Under the pieces are notes generated by a model. The model was not told the DNA's origin. It ran no database searches and saw only the letters and a list, made by a program, of their open reading frames with translations. A program made the position numbers and the translations under genes. A DNA stretch of 63,476 nucleotides, taken from assembly GCA_001804865.1 (NCBI GenBank), contig MHBK01000073.1:1-63476 (forward strand), given 5' to 3'. Position 1 is the stretch's first letter. Each line of letters starts with the position of its first letter. Of the stretch, positions 17,012 to 24,445 are shown piece by piece. This DNA comes from Lentisphaerae bacterium GWF2_57_35. Its GTDB lineage: Bacteria; Verrucomicrobiota; Kiritimatiellia; CAIQIC01; GWF2-57-35.

Positions 17012-17309
17012 CGTAAAAACCTTTTTTCTATAATGTACCATCGCTCCATGAAGAATTGGAGCGATGGAATGCTGGAGTAGTGAAATCGGAAGCCGACGCC
17101 ACTACCCTTCTTACTACGTACCGATTCCCAGTGTTTTTACATGGAAAGCGTTCGTAAGGGAAATAAATTCCATCCGGTTGGAGAAAGCCGGTTTTTCGGA
17201 TTAGAATGAAACGATGGATAGACCGCTTTTCACCGCGGCCCCGCAGGTCAGTCTTGTCAAGGAGCCGCAAAAAGCATACAGAACAAAGGAAACTAAATGG
17301 ATTTATGTC

Positions 17310-17894
17310 ATGAGCAATAAGATCAAACAGGGGCATTACGAACTCGCCGACGCGGAAGCGGCCAAGGCGCTGAAGCGTTTGCCCACCGAAAAAGGCTGGG
17401 GGCTTTTTACCCGGCCCGCCAATCCGCAGCCCGGCGTCGACGAAGACGGGCAGTTCATGTGGTTCGATAAAAAGAGCGATCTTTCCCGCTTTTTGCAGGA
17501 ACACATCGTCTATTGGGCGAGCCTGAACTGCGGGCCGACGGAAGAGGATCTGCCGAAGATCTGCGAGGCGGCCGCCGTCCTGGTACGGCGCGCGGAGCAG
17601 GGCGAGGTCACGCTGGCGGAAGCGATGAACGAACTCAGCGACTGGCTGTACGAGTTTAACAAGGAAATCGCCTGGGCCGGCTCCTACCTCGAACTGCTCT
17701 CCAGCCCCGAAGAATTTCCCGTGGAAGTGCGCAGTTGGTTCAGGCAGGTGGTCGCCGACGAAACCATTCGCGAGGTCCGCCCCGAGGACGGCTACCCGCT
17801 GCGCAAGGAAGAACTGCCTGATTTTCTGCAATTGCTGGAGGACTATAGCGGCGCCAGCCTGGAAGACGACTTGGAATTCGAGGATACCCTATGA
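17310..17894 (+). CDS. Conserved-looking cytoplasmic protein of unknown function, coupled to gltX
   Basis: 194 residues from ATG 17310; an in-frame start at 17214 is possible but reaches into the glnS promoter region. The protein is acidic and soluble with no signal peptide or cysteine cluster. Visible features are KGWGLFTRPANPQPGVDEDG near the N-terminus, the helix-rich EEDLPKICEAAAVLVRRAE, NELSDWLYEFNKEIAWAGS, and an acidic C-terminal tail. I do not recognise the family. The stop overlaps the gltX start (ATGA), so the two are translated together, which suggests a link to glutamate-tRNA charging or simple operon membership. Confidence 0.7.
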   Translation: MSNKIKQGHYELADAEAAKALKRLPTEKGWGLFTRPANPQPGVDEDGQFMWFDKKSDLSRFLQEHIVYWASLNCGPTEEDLPKICEAAAVLVRRAEQGEVTLAEAMNELSDWLYEFNKEIAWAGSYLELLSSPEEFPVEVRSWFRQVVADETIREVRPEDGYPLRKEELPDFLQLLEDYSGASLEDDLEFEDTL

Positions 17895-19207
17895 CCGTAC
17901 GCACCCGTTTTGCCCCGAGCCCCACGGGGAATGTTCATATTGGAAACATCCGCGCGGCCATCTATAACTGGCTCTACGCGCGGCATGAGGGCGGACAATT
18001 TCTGCTGCGCATCGAGGACACGGATCGCGAACGCTCGACGCCCGAGGCGGTCCAGGCCGTTCTGAATTCGATGAACTGGCTCGGGTTGAATTTTGACGAA
18101 ACGCCGGTTTACCAATCCACCCAGCTTGCCGCGCATCTGGCGGCAGCGGAAAAACTGCTGGCCGGCGGCCAGGCCTACAAGCTGGACAAGGGCGGCGCCG
18201 GCAAGGGCGAATGCATCATGTTCAAGATGCCGGGCACGGACATGGCCTTTCACGACGAGATCAAGGGCGACCTGCGCAAGGCCGCCAAGGATTTGCCGGA
18301 CTTCGTCATCGTCCGCTCCAACGGCACGCCGGTGTTTCATCTGGGCAATGTGGTCGACGACATCGACATGAACATCACGCACATCATTCGCGGCGACGAT
18401 CATGTGGAGAACACCTTCCGGCATGTCGCCATTTTCCAGGCCTTGGGCGCGCCCATCCCGAAATACGCCCATTTGCCGATGATCGTGAACGCGCAGGGCA
18501 AGCCCTACTCCAAGCGCGACGGCGACGCCTACGTCGGCGAGTTCCGCGAAAAGGGGTACCTGCCCGAGGCGCTTTTCAATTACCTGGTCCTGCTCGGCTG
18601 GTCGCCCGGCGACGACCGCGAGGTGCTGGTCCGCGACGAGCTGATCCGCCTGTTCGATTTTTCGCGCGTTCAATCGTCCCCGGCCCAGATGGACATGAGA
18701 AAACTCCAGTGGATGAACGGCGAATACATGAAGGTCTTGCCCTCGACCCTGCGCAGCGAGCAGTGCCGCGCCGTACTGCAAACGCGGGGCCTCTGGCACG
18801 ACGGGATTTCGGCCGACTATTTCGACCAAGTCCTGAACGTCATGGGCGAGCGCATCCGGCTGTTCACGGATGTGGCCGACCAGGCCGGTTATTTTTTCAC
18901 GGACAACTATCCCTACGACGAGAAATCCGTTCAGAAACGCCTGAAAAAAGAGGGGGCGTCGGAAAGCCTGGCGGCGATTCGCGAGGCCTTTGCCGGATTG
19001 GAGGTCTTCACCGCCGAATCGACCGACAAAGCTTTGCACGCAGTGGCCGAGCAAAAGGGCATTCATCCCGGCGAACTGGTTCATCCTGTTCGGGTCGCCG
19101 TCTCCGGAACGGCCGCCGGCCCCAGTCTGTTTCCCATGCTGGAAGTCCTGGGCAAGAATCGCGTGCTCGCCCGCATCGACCAGACGCTGAAACAGTTCTT
19201 CGCGTAA
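17891..19207 (+). CDS. gltX: Glutamyl-tRNA synthetase
   Basis: 438 residues, somewhat shorter than the usual 465-490, mainly in the C-terminal anticodon-binding part. Class I signature 1 is APSPTGNVHIGNIRAA (HIGN variant, common in GluRS). The editing-free catalytic core has RIEDTDRERS and the KMSKS-type loop is KPYSKRDG. LPEALFNYLVLLGW marks the stem-contact region. No zinc-binding cysteine set is seen. With a dedicated GlnRS encoded next door, this enzyme is expected to charge only tRNA-Glu. It is coupled by ATGA overlap to the unknown gene upstream. Confidence 0.96.
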   Translation: MTVRTRFAPSPTGNVHIGNIRAAIYNWLYARHEGGQFLLRIEDTDRERSTPEAVQAVLNSMNWLGLNFDETPVYQSTQLAAHLAAAEKLLAGGQAYKLDKGGAGKGECIMFKMPGTDMAFHDEIKGDLRKAAKDLPDFVIVRSNGTPVFHLGNVVDDIDMNITHIIRGDDHVENTFRHVAIFQALGAPIPKYAHLPMIVNAQGKPYSKRDGDAYVGEFREKGYLPEALFNYLVLLGWSPGDDREVLVRDELIRLFDFSRVQSSPAQMDMRKLQWMNGEYMKVLPSTLRSEQCRAVLQTRGLWHDGISADYFDQVLNVMGERIRLFTDVADQAGYFFTDNYPYDEKSVQKRLKKEGASESLAAIREAFAGLEVFTAESTDKALHAVAEQKGIHPGELVHPVRVAVSGTAAGPSLFPMLEVLGKNRVLARIDQTLKQFFA

Positions 19208-19333
19208 TGGGTTGCGCGTTTTTTCTTCGTCCCCTTGAGACTCCTGCCCCAGGTGTTACATTAAGGAAGAAGTGCGGCAAAGGCCGTCAAGGTCCACGTA
19301 ATCGCGAAATCGAACGAGGGATCGAGGGAAATC

Positions 19334-19702
19334 ATGAATAAGCTTACAGAACTGAAATGCAAGGCCTGCCAAAGCGGCGAAGCGCCGATGAGCCAGACCG
19401 AAATCGCCGATTTAAAGTCCGAGCTGCCGGACTGGAAGATAGTCGACATCGGAGGCGTAGCCCGCCTGGAGCGCGAATACAAATTCGACGATTTCGCCCA
19501 AGCTTTGGCGTTTACCAATAAAATCGGCTATCTGGCCGAAGCCGAACAACACCATCCGGCCATTCTAACCGAATGGGGCCGCGTCAAGGTATCCTGGTGG
19601 ACGCATAAGGTGAAGGGACTTCATCGCAACGACTTCATCATGGCGGCCAAAACGGACGACGCGGTAAAAATGGAGCCGGCGGACATGCATGCCTACCGGT
19701 AA
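19334..19702 (+). CDS. phhB: Pterin-4a-carbinolamine dehydratase
   Basis: 122 residues with ribosome site GAGGGA. The core matches PCD/DCoH: PDWKIVDIGGVARLEREYKF, FDDFAQALAFTNKIGYLAE, the active-site motif EAEQHHPAILTEWGRVKVSW with two adjacent histidines, and a WTH...GLHRNDFIMA end. The enzyme dehydrates 4a-hydroxytetrahydropterin. In bacteria without aromatic amino acid hydroxylase it may serve molybdopterin or other pterin metabolism. No hydroxylase gene is in this window. A 25-residue N-terminal extension with CKACQ is slightly longer than usual. It is convergent with the DUF481 gene, only 14 bp away. Confidence 0.93.
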   Translation: MNKLTELKCKACQSGEAPMSQTEIADLKSELPDWKIVDIGGVARLEREYKFDDFAQALAFTNKIGYLAEAEQHHPAILTEWGRVKVSWWTHKVKGLHRNDFIMAAKTDDAVKMEPADMHAYR

Positions 19703-19716
19703 CGGCCGAACGTAAA

Positions 19717-20688
19717 TCAGAACATCCAATTTAACGAGGTCGTGGTCAGCAGGTCGTTCTTTTTCTTTCCTTCGGCCGGGGAGTTATCGTAACGATCCTG
19801 CACCACGAATTTCAGGCAAATATTACGAACTAACAAAGTTTCCAACCCCACTTCAGCCGTCGCATAGTAGACCCCGATGTCTTCCAGATTGGGCACATAT
19901 TCGGACGACTGCCAGAGCCTGACGCTGGAATTCAGGAGGCGCTCGAAATAATTGGCTATGCGACCGGCCACGAAACCGTCCTGCATGCCGCCTTTTTTCT
20001 CGCGCACGTAACCCGGACCCAACTCGACATTCAAAATGGTTTGCTCGGTCCAGACGAGATGCCGGCCCAACGATACGTTGCCTAACACTCGATACGACAA
20101 ATCGGCAATCTGGTCGTGCAAGGCCATGATGTTAAGCGAAGCATAGACCCGTTCCGTCAGGCCCCGTTCGTATTTGCCTTCGCCTTGCGCGCTTTCGGTG
20201 TCCTTAACGTTGTCGCTTTCTCCGTAACGGCCGCCAAGCTTTAGCCAATAGACGTTTTTTTCGTCTTCTTTTCGCGCGCTAACGCCCGCGTTATAACGAA
20301 GAATGTCGCTATTTCCGCGCGCCGTATCGAGCCCGAGTTCCAGGGTACGAACCCAATCGTCGTTTTTTCTTTGTATCGGGCGTTCAGGCAGCTTGAGAAT
20401 GCGCTGGGTTCCATAAACGCCGAAGCGCGTTCCGCCCACTGTTTTGAAGGCCGTTGTCATTTCCTCGGCGCGGCGGGGAGGTGCTTTTTTTGTGGCCGTC
20501 GAGGGAGGGACAATCACGGTCATGGCATTGGTGATGGGCGGCAACACGGGCAAGGCATTGGTGAACGCAGGAAGAGCCGGCGTGTTGGTGGGCAGTACCG
20601 TCTCGGCGAAAACCGGGCGGCCTGCCAGAAACAGGCTCAAGCTCCATACCATCGTCCATTGCCAGGTTTTATTGCGTAATGACATCAT
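19717..20688 (-). CDS. DUF481-type outer-membrane protein
   Basis: 323 residues from ATG 20688, chosen over an upstream start that would add 44 unlikely residues. The signal peptide is WTMVWSLSLFLAGRPVFAE. A low-complexity T/P/N linker (about residues 30-70) is followed by a beta-barrel with alternating hydrophobic strands: WVRTLELGLDTARGNSD, YWLKLGGRYGES, LTERVYASLNIMALHD, and a C-terminal LNWMF ending in phenylalanine. This is the pattern of DUF481/YdiY proteins, which are outer-membrane barrels of unknown role sometimes linked to acid or osmotic stress. It is monocistronic. Confidence 0.8.
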   Translation of the reverse strand: MMSLRNKTWQWTMVWSLSLFLAGRPVFAETVLPTNTPALPAFTNALPVLPPITNAMTVIVPPSTATKKAPPRRAEEMTTAFKTVGGTRFGVYGTQRILKLPERPIQRKNDDWVRTLELGLDTARGNSDILRYNAGVSARKEDEKNVYWLKLGGRYGESDNVKDTESAQGEGKYERGLTERVYASLNIMALHDQIADLSYRVLGNVSLGRHLVWTEQTILNVELGPGYVREKKGGMQDGFVAGRIANYFERLLNSSVRLWQSSEYVPNLEDIGVYYATAEVGLETLLVRNICLKFVVQDRYDNSPAEGKKKNDLLTTTSLNWMF

Positions 20689-20915
20689 AGATTTTGCCGA
20701 AAGGAAGACGTCTAAGTAACAACTGAGAGCCGCAGCGTCAAGCGGCGTCTCCGGGGGGGCAGCTATTGTAATTATGACCCAGGCTTGACTCCCAGGGAGT
20801 TTCTTACAGGATGCATCCAAGTGCTGCGCTCGTAAAAAAACAGTATTGAATGCAAGCGTCCGGTAGATTAGCGTTCATTCAAACCGTCATTATTTGCCCG
20901 TAGGAGTAGAAAAAT

Positions 20916-21614
20916 ATGAAACATCTGATTCTTTTGTTGTTCGCCTTCAGCGCCGTTTTTGCCGCCCCCTCGTTCAGTCAGGAAACGCATGCCCCGAAAA
21001 TTGTCTGCGAAGAACCGACTTTCCAATTCGGCTCGCAAGACAGCTCTTCGGATGTAGAGCATACGTTCGTCATTCGCAACGATGGGGATATCACCCTGGA
21101 GATCAAACAAGTGCGACCCTCCTGTGGCTGCACCGTGGCGAATATCTCCGAAAAGATGATCGCGCCCGGCGCAACGGCCAACATCTCCACGAAGCTTTCT
21201 CTGCGCGGCCGCCAGGGGCCCCAGCACAAGACCATCACCGTGGAATCCAACGACCCGAACCAGCCGCAACTGATGCTCAAGCTCGAAGGCGAAGCGACCA
21301 CCGAAGTGCAAGTCAATCCGCTGCAGTTGTTTTATGGGCGGCTGACTCCGGATGCAACGGTTACCGGGTCCGTCGAGGTGGTGGTGGCTGGCACAAACGT
21401 CATGCAGATCACGCAGATTTCCGTCGATTCTCCTTTTCTGACGGCGTCGATCGAAACCAATTCCCTCGGCAAGTCTTTCCGGATTGTTGTGGTCTCCCGT
21501 CCACCGCTGCCGGAAGGCCAGGCGCGCGGCATCGTGACGCTTAACACCGATCACCCCCGGTATTCGGCCATTACCATTCCCGTCACGGCTTTTGTCATGA
21601 AGCCCAGCCCGTAA
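20916..21614 (+). CDS. DUF1573 periplasmic protein
   Basis: 232 residues with signal peptide (LILLLFAFSAVFAAPSFSQ) and ribosome site GGAG. The central DUF1573 domain is a beta-sandwich: FQFGSQDSSSDVEHTFVIRN, the family hallmark RPSCGCTVANIS, then GQ/GRQGPQHKTITVESNDP. A second sandwich follows from about residue 120. The CGC pair in the hallmark could be redox active or bind metal. It heads a three-gene operon with a rhodanese-like protein and a MauE-like membrane protein, a combination that suggests periplasmic thiol or sulfur chemistry. Confidence 0.88.
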   Translation: MKHLILLLFAFSAVFAAPSFSQETHAPKIVCEEPTFQFGSQDSSSDVEHTFVIRNDGDITLEIKQVRPSCGCTVANISEKMIAPGATANISTKLSLRGRQGPQHKTITVESNDPNQPQLMLKLEGEATTEVQVNPLQLFYGRLTPDATVTGSVEVVVAGTNVMQITQISVDSPFLTASIETNSLGKSFRIVVVSRPPLPEGQARGIVTLNTDHPRYSAITIPVTAFVMKPSP

Positions 21615-21640
21615 AACACCCGCTTGAGAGGGAACGCCAA

Positions 21641-22135
21641 ATGCGAGATATTCGAAGCCTAGCGGGCGGCCTGGCGCTGATAGTAGGCGTGGCGGTGGCC
21701 GCCGCGGTTCTCGCCAATCTCCTCCGGCCTTCCGGGCGGATCGCCTGGGTGGAGGACTGGTCGCACTACATTGAGGCCCGTGCTCTGGAGGCGGGTCTGC
21801 CGCTCGCCGATTTGCCCGCGGTGGAAACCATCGTCAGCAACGGACAACATGTCGTTTTCGACGCCCGACCGGAGGCGGACTATCTCCAAGGGCATCTCCC
21901 GGGGGCCTTGTCGCTGCCGTATACGGAAGTGGAAGACCGCTTCGAGGATGTGCAGTGGCGACTGACGCCGGAGCAACCGGTCCTGGCCTACTGCTCGGGC
22001 ACGGAATGCGACGAATCGTTCCTGCTCTCGCAATTTCTGCGCAAGCAGGGCTTCACCAACCTGCTGCTGTTTGCCGGCGGCTTCGATGCCTGGCAAAAAG
22101 CCGGCAAGCCGGTCGAGAAGGGAGCGGCGCCATGA
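21641..22135 (+). CDS. Membrane-anchored rhodanese-domain protein
   Basis: 164 residues. An N-terminal transmembrane anchor (LALIVGVAVAAAVLANLL) places the domain in the periplasm. The rhodanese domain (about residues 55-155) has FDARPEADYLQGHLPGALSL, the active-site loop YCSGTECDES with the catalytic cysteine first, and FAGGFDAWQKAG. The family transfers sulfane sulfur or binds thiols. It lies between DUF1573 and MauE-like genes and overlaps the latter by ATGA, so the three products probably work in one pathway. Confidence 0.9.
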   Translation: MRDIRSLAGGLALIVGVAVAAAVLANLLRPSGRIAWVEDWSHYIEARALEAGLPLADLPAVETIVSNGQHVVFDARPEADYLQGHLPGALSLPYTEVEDRFEDVQWRLTPEQPVLAYCSGTECDESFLLSQFLRKQGFTNLLLFAGGFDAWQKAGKPVEKGAAP

Positions 22136-22557
22136 ACTGGATTGTCTGGCTTTGCCGGTTGGCGCTGGCAGCCGTTTTCATCGGCGCGAGCATTCCCAAG
22201 ATTATCCAGCCGCACGATTTTGCCTTGGCGGTCTTTCGCTATCAAATGGCCCCGTATGAATTGGTCAATCTCGTCGCACTGATCCTGCCGTGGATCGAGC
22301 TGACGGCGGGCATCGCCCTGCTGTTGATCCCCAAGCTGAGGGCTGCCGCCAACCTGCTCATCGCCGGCATGCTGGCCTTTTTCACCGTCGCCATTTCCAT
22401 CAATCTTTACCGGGGCATCGATATCGCCTGCGGCTGCTTCACCGTCAATGCGGAAGCGGGACATATGGGCTGGTTGAACCTGGCTCGCAACATAGCCTTG
22501 CTGGCAGCCTGTGCGTTTTTGTGGTGGAATTCTTCGCGAAAAGAATCAAAGGTCTAA
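22132..22557 (+). CDS. MauE/DoxX-family four-helix membrane protein
   Basis: 141 residues, ATG overlapping the upstream stop. Four hydrophobic helices: LCRLALAAVFIGASIPKI, LVNLVALILPWIELTAGIAL, LLIAGMLAFFTVAISINLYR and LNLARNIALLAACAFLWW. The motif ACGCFT between helices 3 and 4 is the cysteine pair found in MauE-like proteins, which support disulfide chemistry in the periplasm. It completes the DUF1573-rhodanese-MauE operon. Confidence 0.88.
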   Translation: MNWIVWLCRLALAAVFIGASIPKIIQPHDFALAVFRYQMAPYELVNLVALILPWIELTAGIALLLIPKLRAAANLLIAGMLAFFTVAISINLYRGIDIACGCFTVNAEAGHMGWLNLARNIALLAACAFLWWNSSRKESKV

Positions 22558-22572
22558 CCTCTTCGTTTTTCT

Positions 22573-22629
22573 TTGGAGCCGGGGCGACCTCGCCCCGGTT
22601 CATCCGGCCTGAGGGCAGGCCGGCTCCAA
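22573..22629. terminator. Bidirectional hairpin between convergent genes
   Basis: TTGGAGCCGG (22573-22582) pairs with CCGGCTCCAA (22620-22629), with a second stem GGGGCGA/TCGCCCC inside. It fills the gap between the MauE-like gene and the convergent peptidase gene. It also belongs to a dispersed GGCCGGCTCC-type repeat family (other members near 9044, 13338 and 32010). Confidence 0.6.
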
Positions 22630-22640
22630 GGAGAACAACC

Positions 22641-23594
22641 TTACGGCTGGACACGCGGATCGTCTTCCATCACCCGGTTCAACAAACGCACCGTCACGCG
22701 CCCGGAAATTTGCAGGCTCTCCGGAGAAATCTTGTCGATCCGATCCTCCGGCGTATGCCAGTAATCGTTTCGGCCGGGGGAACTGCCAAACAGGAAATCG
22801 ATCAGGTCGATGGCCGGAATTCCGGCCCGCAAAAACGGATCGTGGTCGTCGCCGATTTCGTAGGGATACAGCGAAAACATGGAGCGCACGTCCTCGTCGC
22901 GGGCAGCATTGAACAGCCACGTCATCAACTTTGGCGAGCTGTTTCGCGGAACGGTGAACGTCAGATGGCGATCGCCGACCATGTCCAACAGGATCATGGC
23001 CTTGACGAGAGAAGCCTGGCCGTCCCGCTCCAGTTGTTTGACGAAGTGCCGGCTGCCTTGAAGGCCATCGGCCGCCCCGTAATGCTCCATGCATTCCTCG
23101 CCGTCGAAAAAGACAAACAGCAACGTGTCCCCGGGCTTCTGCCGGGCGGCTGCACGGGCCGCCAGGCCGGCCAATTCCAGGACGACCGCCGTGCTGGACC
23201 CGGAATCGTTGGCGCCTTGAAATTCGCCGCCGATGCCCATCTTGGTGTCGTAATGGCTGGCCACGATCACGAGGTTGGACCCTGTGCCGGGAAGGCGCCC
23301 GATGACGTTGCGAAAAGTGGTGGAACCCTGCGGAGAGGGGGCTACAAATTCGTCGATGTCCATGGTCAAACCCGAGGCCTTCAAGCGCGCGTGCAAATAG
23401 CGCGCCGCATTGGCGGCGCCCGGCGTGCCCGCATCGCGCGCCCCCAGTCCGACAAAGCGCTTGAGTTCGGCAAAGGCGGCTTGGCCGTCGAATTGGGCGG
23501 CATCCAGCTCGAAGCGCGATTCTTGCGCCGCTGGGCGGCAGCCGGAAAGAGGCGCCAGCAAGATCAAAACCATCAACAGAACGTTCCTATTCAT
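22641..23594 (-). CDS. M28-family lipoprotein, glutaminyl-peptide cyclotransferase-like
   Basis: 317 residues. A lipobox (PLSGCR) follows the signal peptide. Metal ligands typical of M28 are visible in order: ASHYDTK (His), GANDSGSSTAV (Asp), FFDGEEC (Glu), LLDMVGD (Asp) and NDYWHT (His). The FDGEE...GSRHFV stretch and the single-zinc arrangement resemble the glutaminyl cyclase branch of M28 more than aminopeptidases, so it may cyclise N-terminal glutamine of exported proteins. Its ATG overlaps the stop of rdgB, so it is the second gene of a tRNA-Leu/rdgB/peptidase transcription unit. Confidence 0.85.
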   Translation of the reverse strand: MNRNVLLMVLILLAPLSGCRPAAQESRFELDAAQFDGQAAFAELKRFVGLGARDAGTPGAANAARYLHARLKASGLTMDIDEFVAPSPQGSTTFRNVIGRLPGTGSNLVIVASHYDTKMGIGGEFQGANDSGSSTAVVLELAGLAARAAARQKPGDTLLFVFFDGEECMEHYGAADGLQGSRHFVKQLERDGQASLVKAMILLDMVGDRHLTFTVPRNSSPKLMTWLFNAARDEDVRSMFSLYPYEIGDDHDPFLRAGIPAIDLIDFLFGSSPGRNDYWHTPEDRIDKISPESLQISGRVTVRLLNRVMEDDPRVQP

Positions 23595-24187
23595 AACCCC
23601 ATCCTAAGGATTTCGCCCCAAGTTTTTTCCGCGGCGGCCAGGGCGCGGCCGCGGTGGGACATGGAATTTTTCAGCGGGCCGTCCATTTCGGCAAAGGTTT
23701 GGGTGTAACCTTCGGGAACGAAGAGCGGATCGTAGCCAAAGCCCTGCCGGCCCCGGAGTTCGTCGATAATCGTTCCTTCGCAGCGGCCTTCGACCGTGCG
23801 AATCGGGCCGGAGGGATCTGCGAGAGCGATCACGCAACGAAATCGGGCGCGACGGGTTGCCGCGCCTTCCAATTCTCTCAACAGCTTGCGGTTGTTGGCC
23901 GCGTAGTCCACGGGTTCGCCGGCATAGCGCGCCGAATAGACGCCCGGCGCGCCGTTCAAAGCATCGACTTCCAGCCCCGAATCGTCGGCCAGCGACCAAA
24001 ACCCGGTGGCCTGAGTCAACGAAACCGCCTTCTTGACGGCATTGGCCTCGAAGGTGGCCCCATCCTCCACTACGTCCTCCAGCTCTGGGAAATCCAATGC
24101 ACTGACCAGTTCGAGACCGGGCAGACGAAAGATCTCTCGAATTTCCTGCAATTTGTGCTTATTTCGGGTGGCAAGAACGAGTTTCAT
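23591..24187 (-). CDS. rdgB: Non-canonical purine NTP pyrophosphatase (RdgB/HAM1)
   Basis: 198 residues from ATG 24187; the frame remains open upstream only because it reads through the tRNA gene. Family motifs: VLATRNKHKLQEIREIF at the N-terminus, ATFEANAVKKA, LADDSGLEVDALNGAPGVYS, GYDPLFVPEGYTQTFAEM and SHRGRAL near the end. It hydrolyses dITP, ITP and XTP to monophosphates and keeps deaminated purines out of nucleic acids. It lies 33 bp downstream of tRNA-Leu and overlaps the M28 lipoprotein gene by ATGA. Confidence 0.96.
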   Translation of the reverse strand: MKLVLATRNKHKLQEIREIFRLPGLELVSALDFPELEDVVEDGATFEANAVKKAVSLTQATGFWSLADDSGLEVDALNGAPGVYSARYAGEPVDYAANNRKLLRELEGAATRRARFRCVIALADPSGPIRTVEGRCEGTIIDELRGRQGFGYDPLFVPEGYTQTFAEMDGPLKNSMSHRGRALAAAEKTWGEILRMGL

Positions 24188-24220
24188 GGCGGCAGGGAGG
24201 GTCCTTTCGAAAAACCATCG

Positions 24221-24304
24221 TGGTGCTCGGGGGGGGAGTCGAACCCCCACGCCTTGCGGCACATGCCCCTCAAACATGCGTGTCTGCCATTCCACCACCC
24301 GAGC
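24221..24304 (-). tRNA. tRNA-Leu (anticodon GAG)
   Basis: 84 nt including an encoded CCA end. The acceptor arms GCTCGGG and CCCGAGC pair. The D-arm is TGGTGGAATGGCAGAC, the anticodon stem CATGT/GCATG encloses loop TTGAGGG giving GAG at 34-36, a long variable arm TGCCGCAAGGCG-like follows, and the T-arm is GGGGGTTCGACTCCCCC. The long variable arm and D-arm are of leucine type. Confidence 0.95.
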
Positions 24305-24445
24305 TTCAAGGCGAAAGTAAATTACCGGGATGCCCCGGGTTTAGCAAGGGCTTTTCGGCACATTGTCGCAGAAGGGATAAAGCCTCATATATAGGCGTGA
24401 CCTCTGCGCGGTTCTGTGATTTGATTCCATCTCATGGAGGTCTTC

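Noticed and set aside
17297..17320. Seven-codon frame with AAAGGA upstream, overlapping the unknown gene at 17310
   Set aside because: Too short to distinguish from chance; noted only as a possible reason for the weak ribosome site at 17310.
24188..24298. N-terminal extension of rdgB
   Set aside because: The extension reads through tRNA-Leu; ATG 24187 begins at the conserved VLATRNKHK start.
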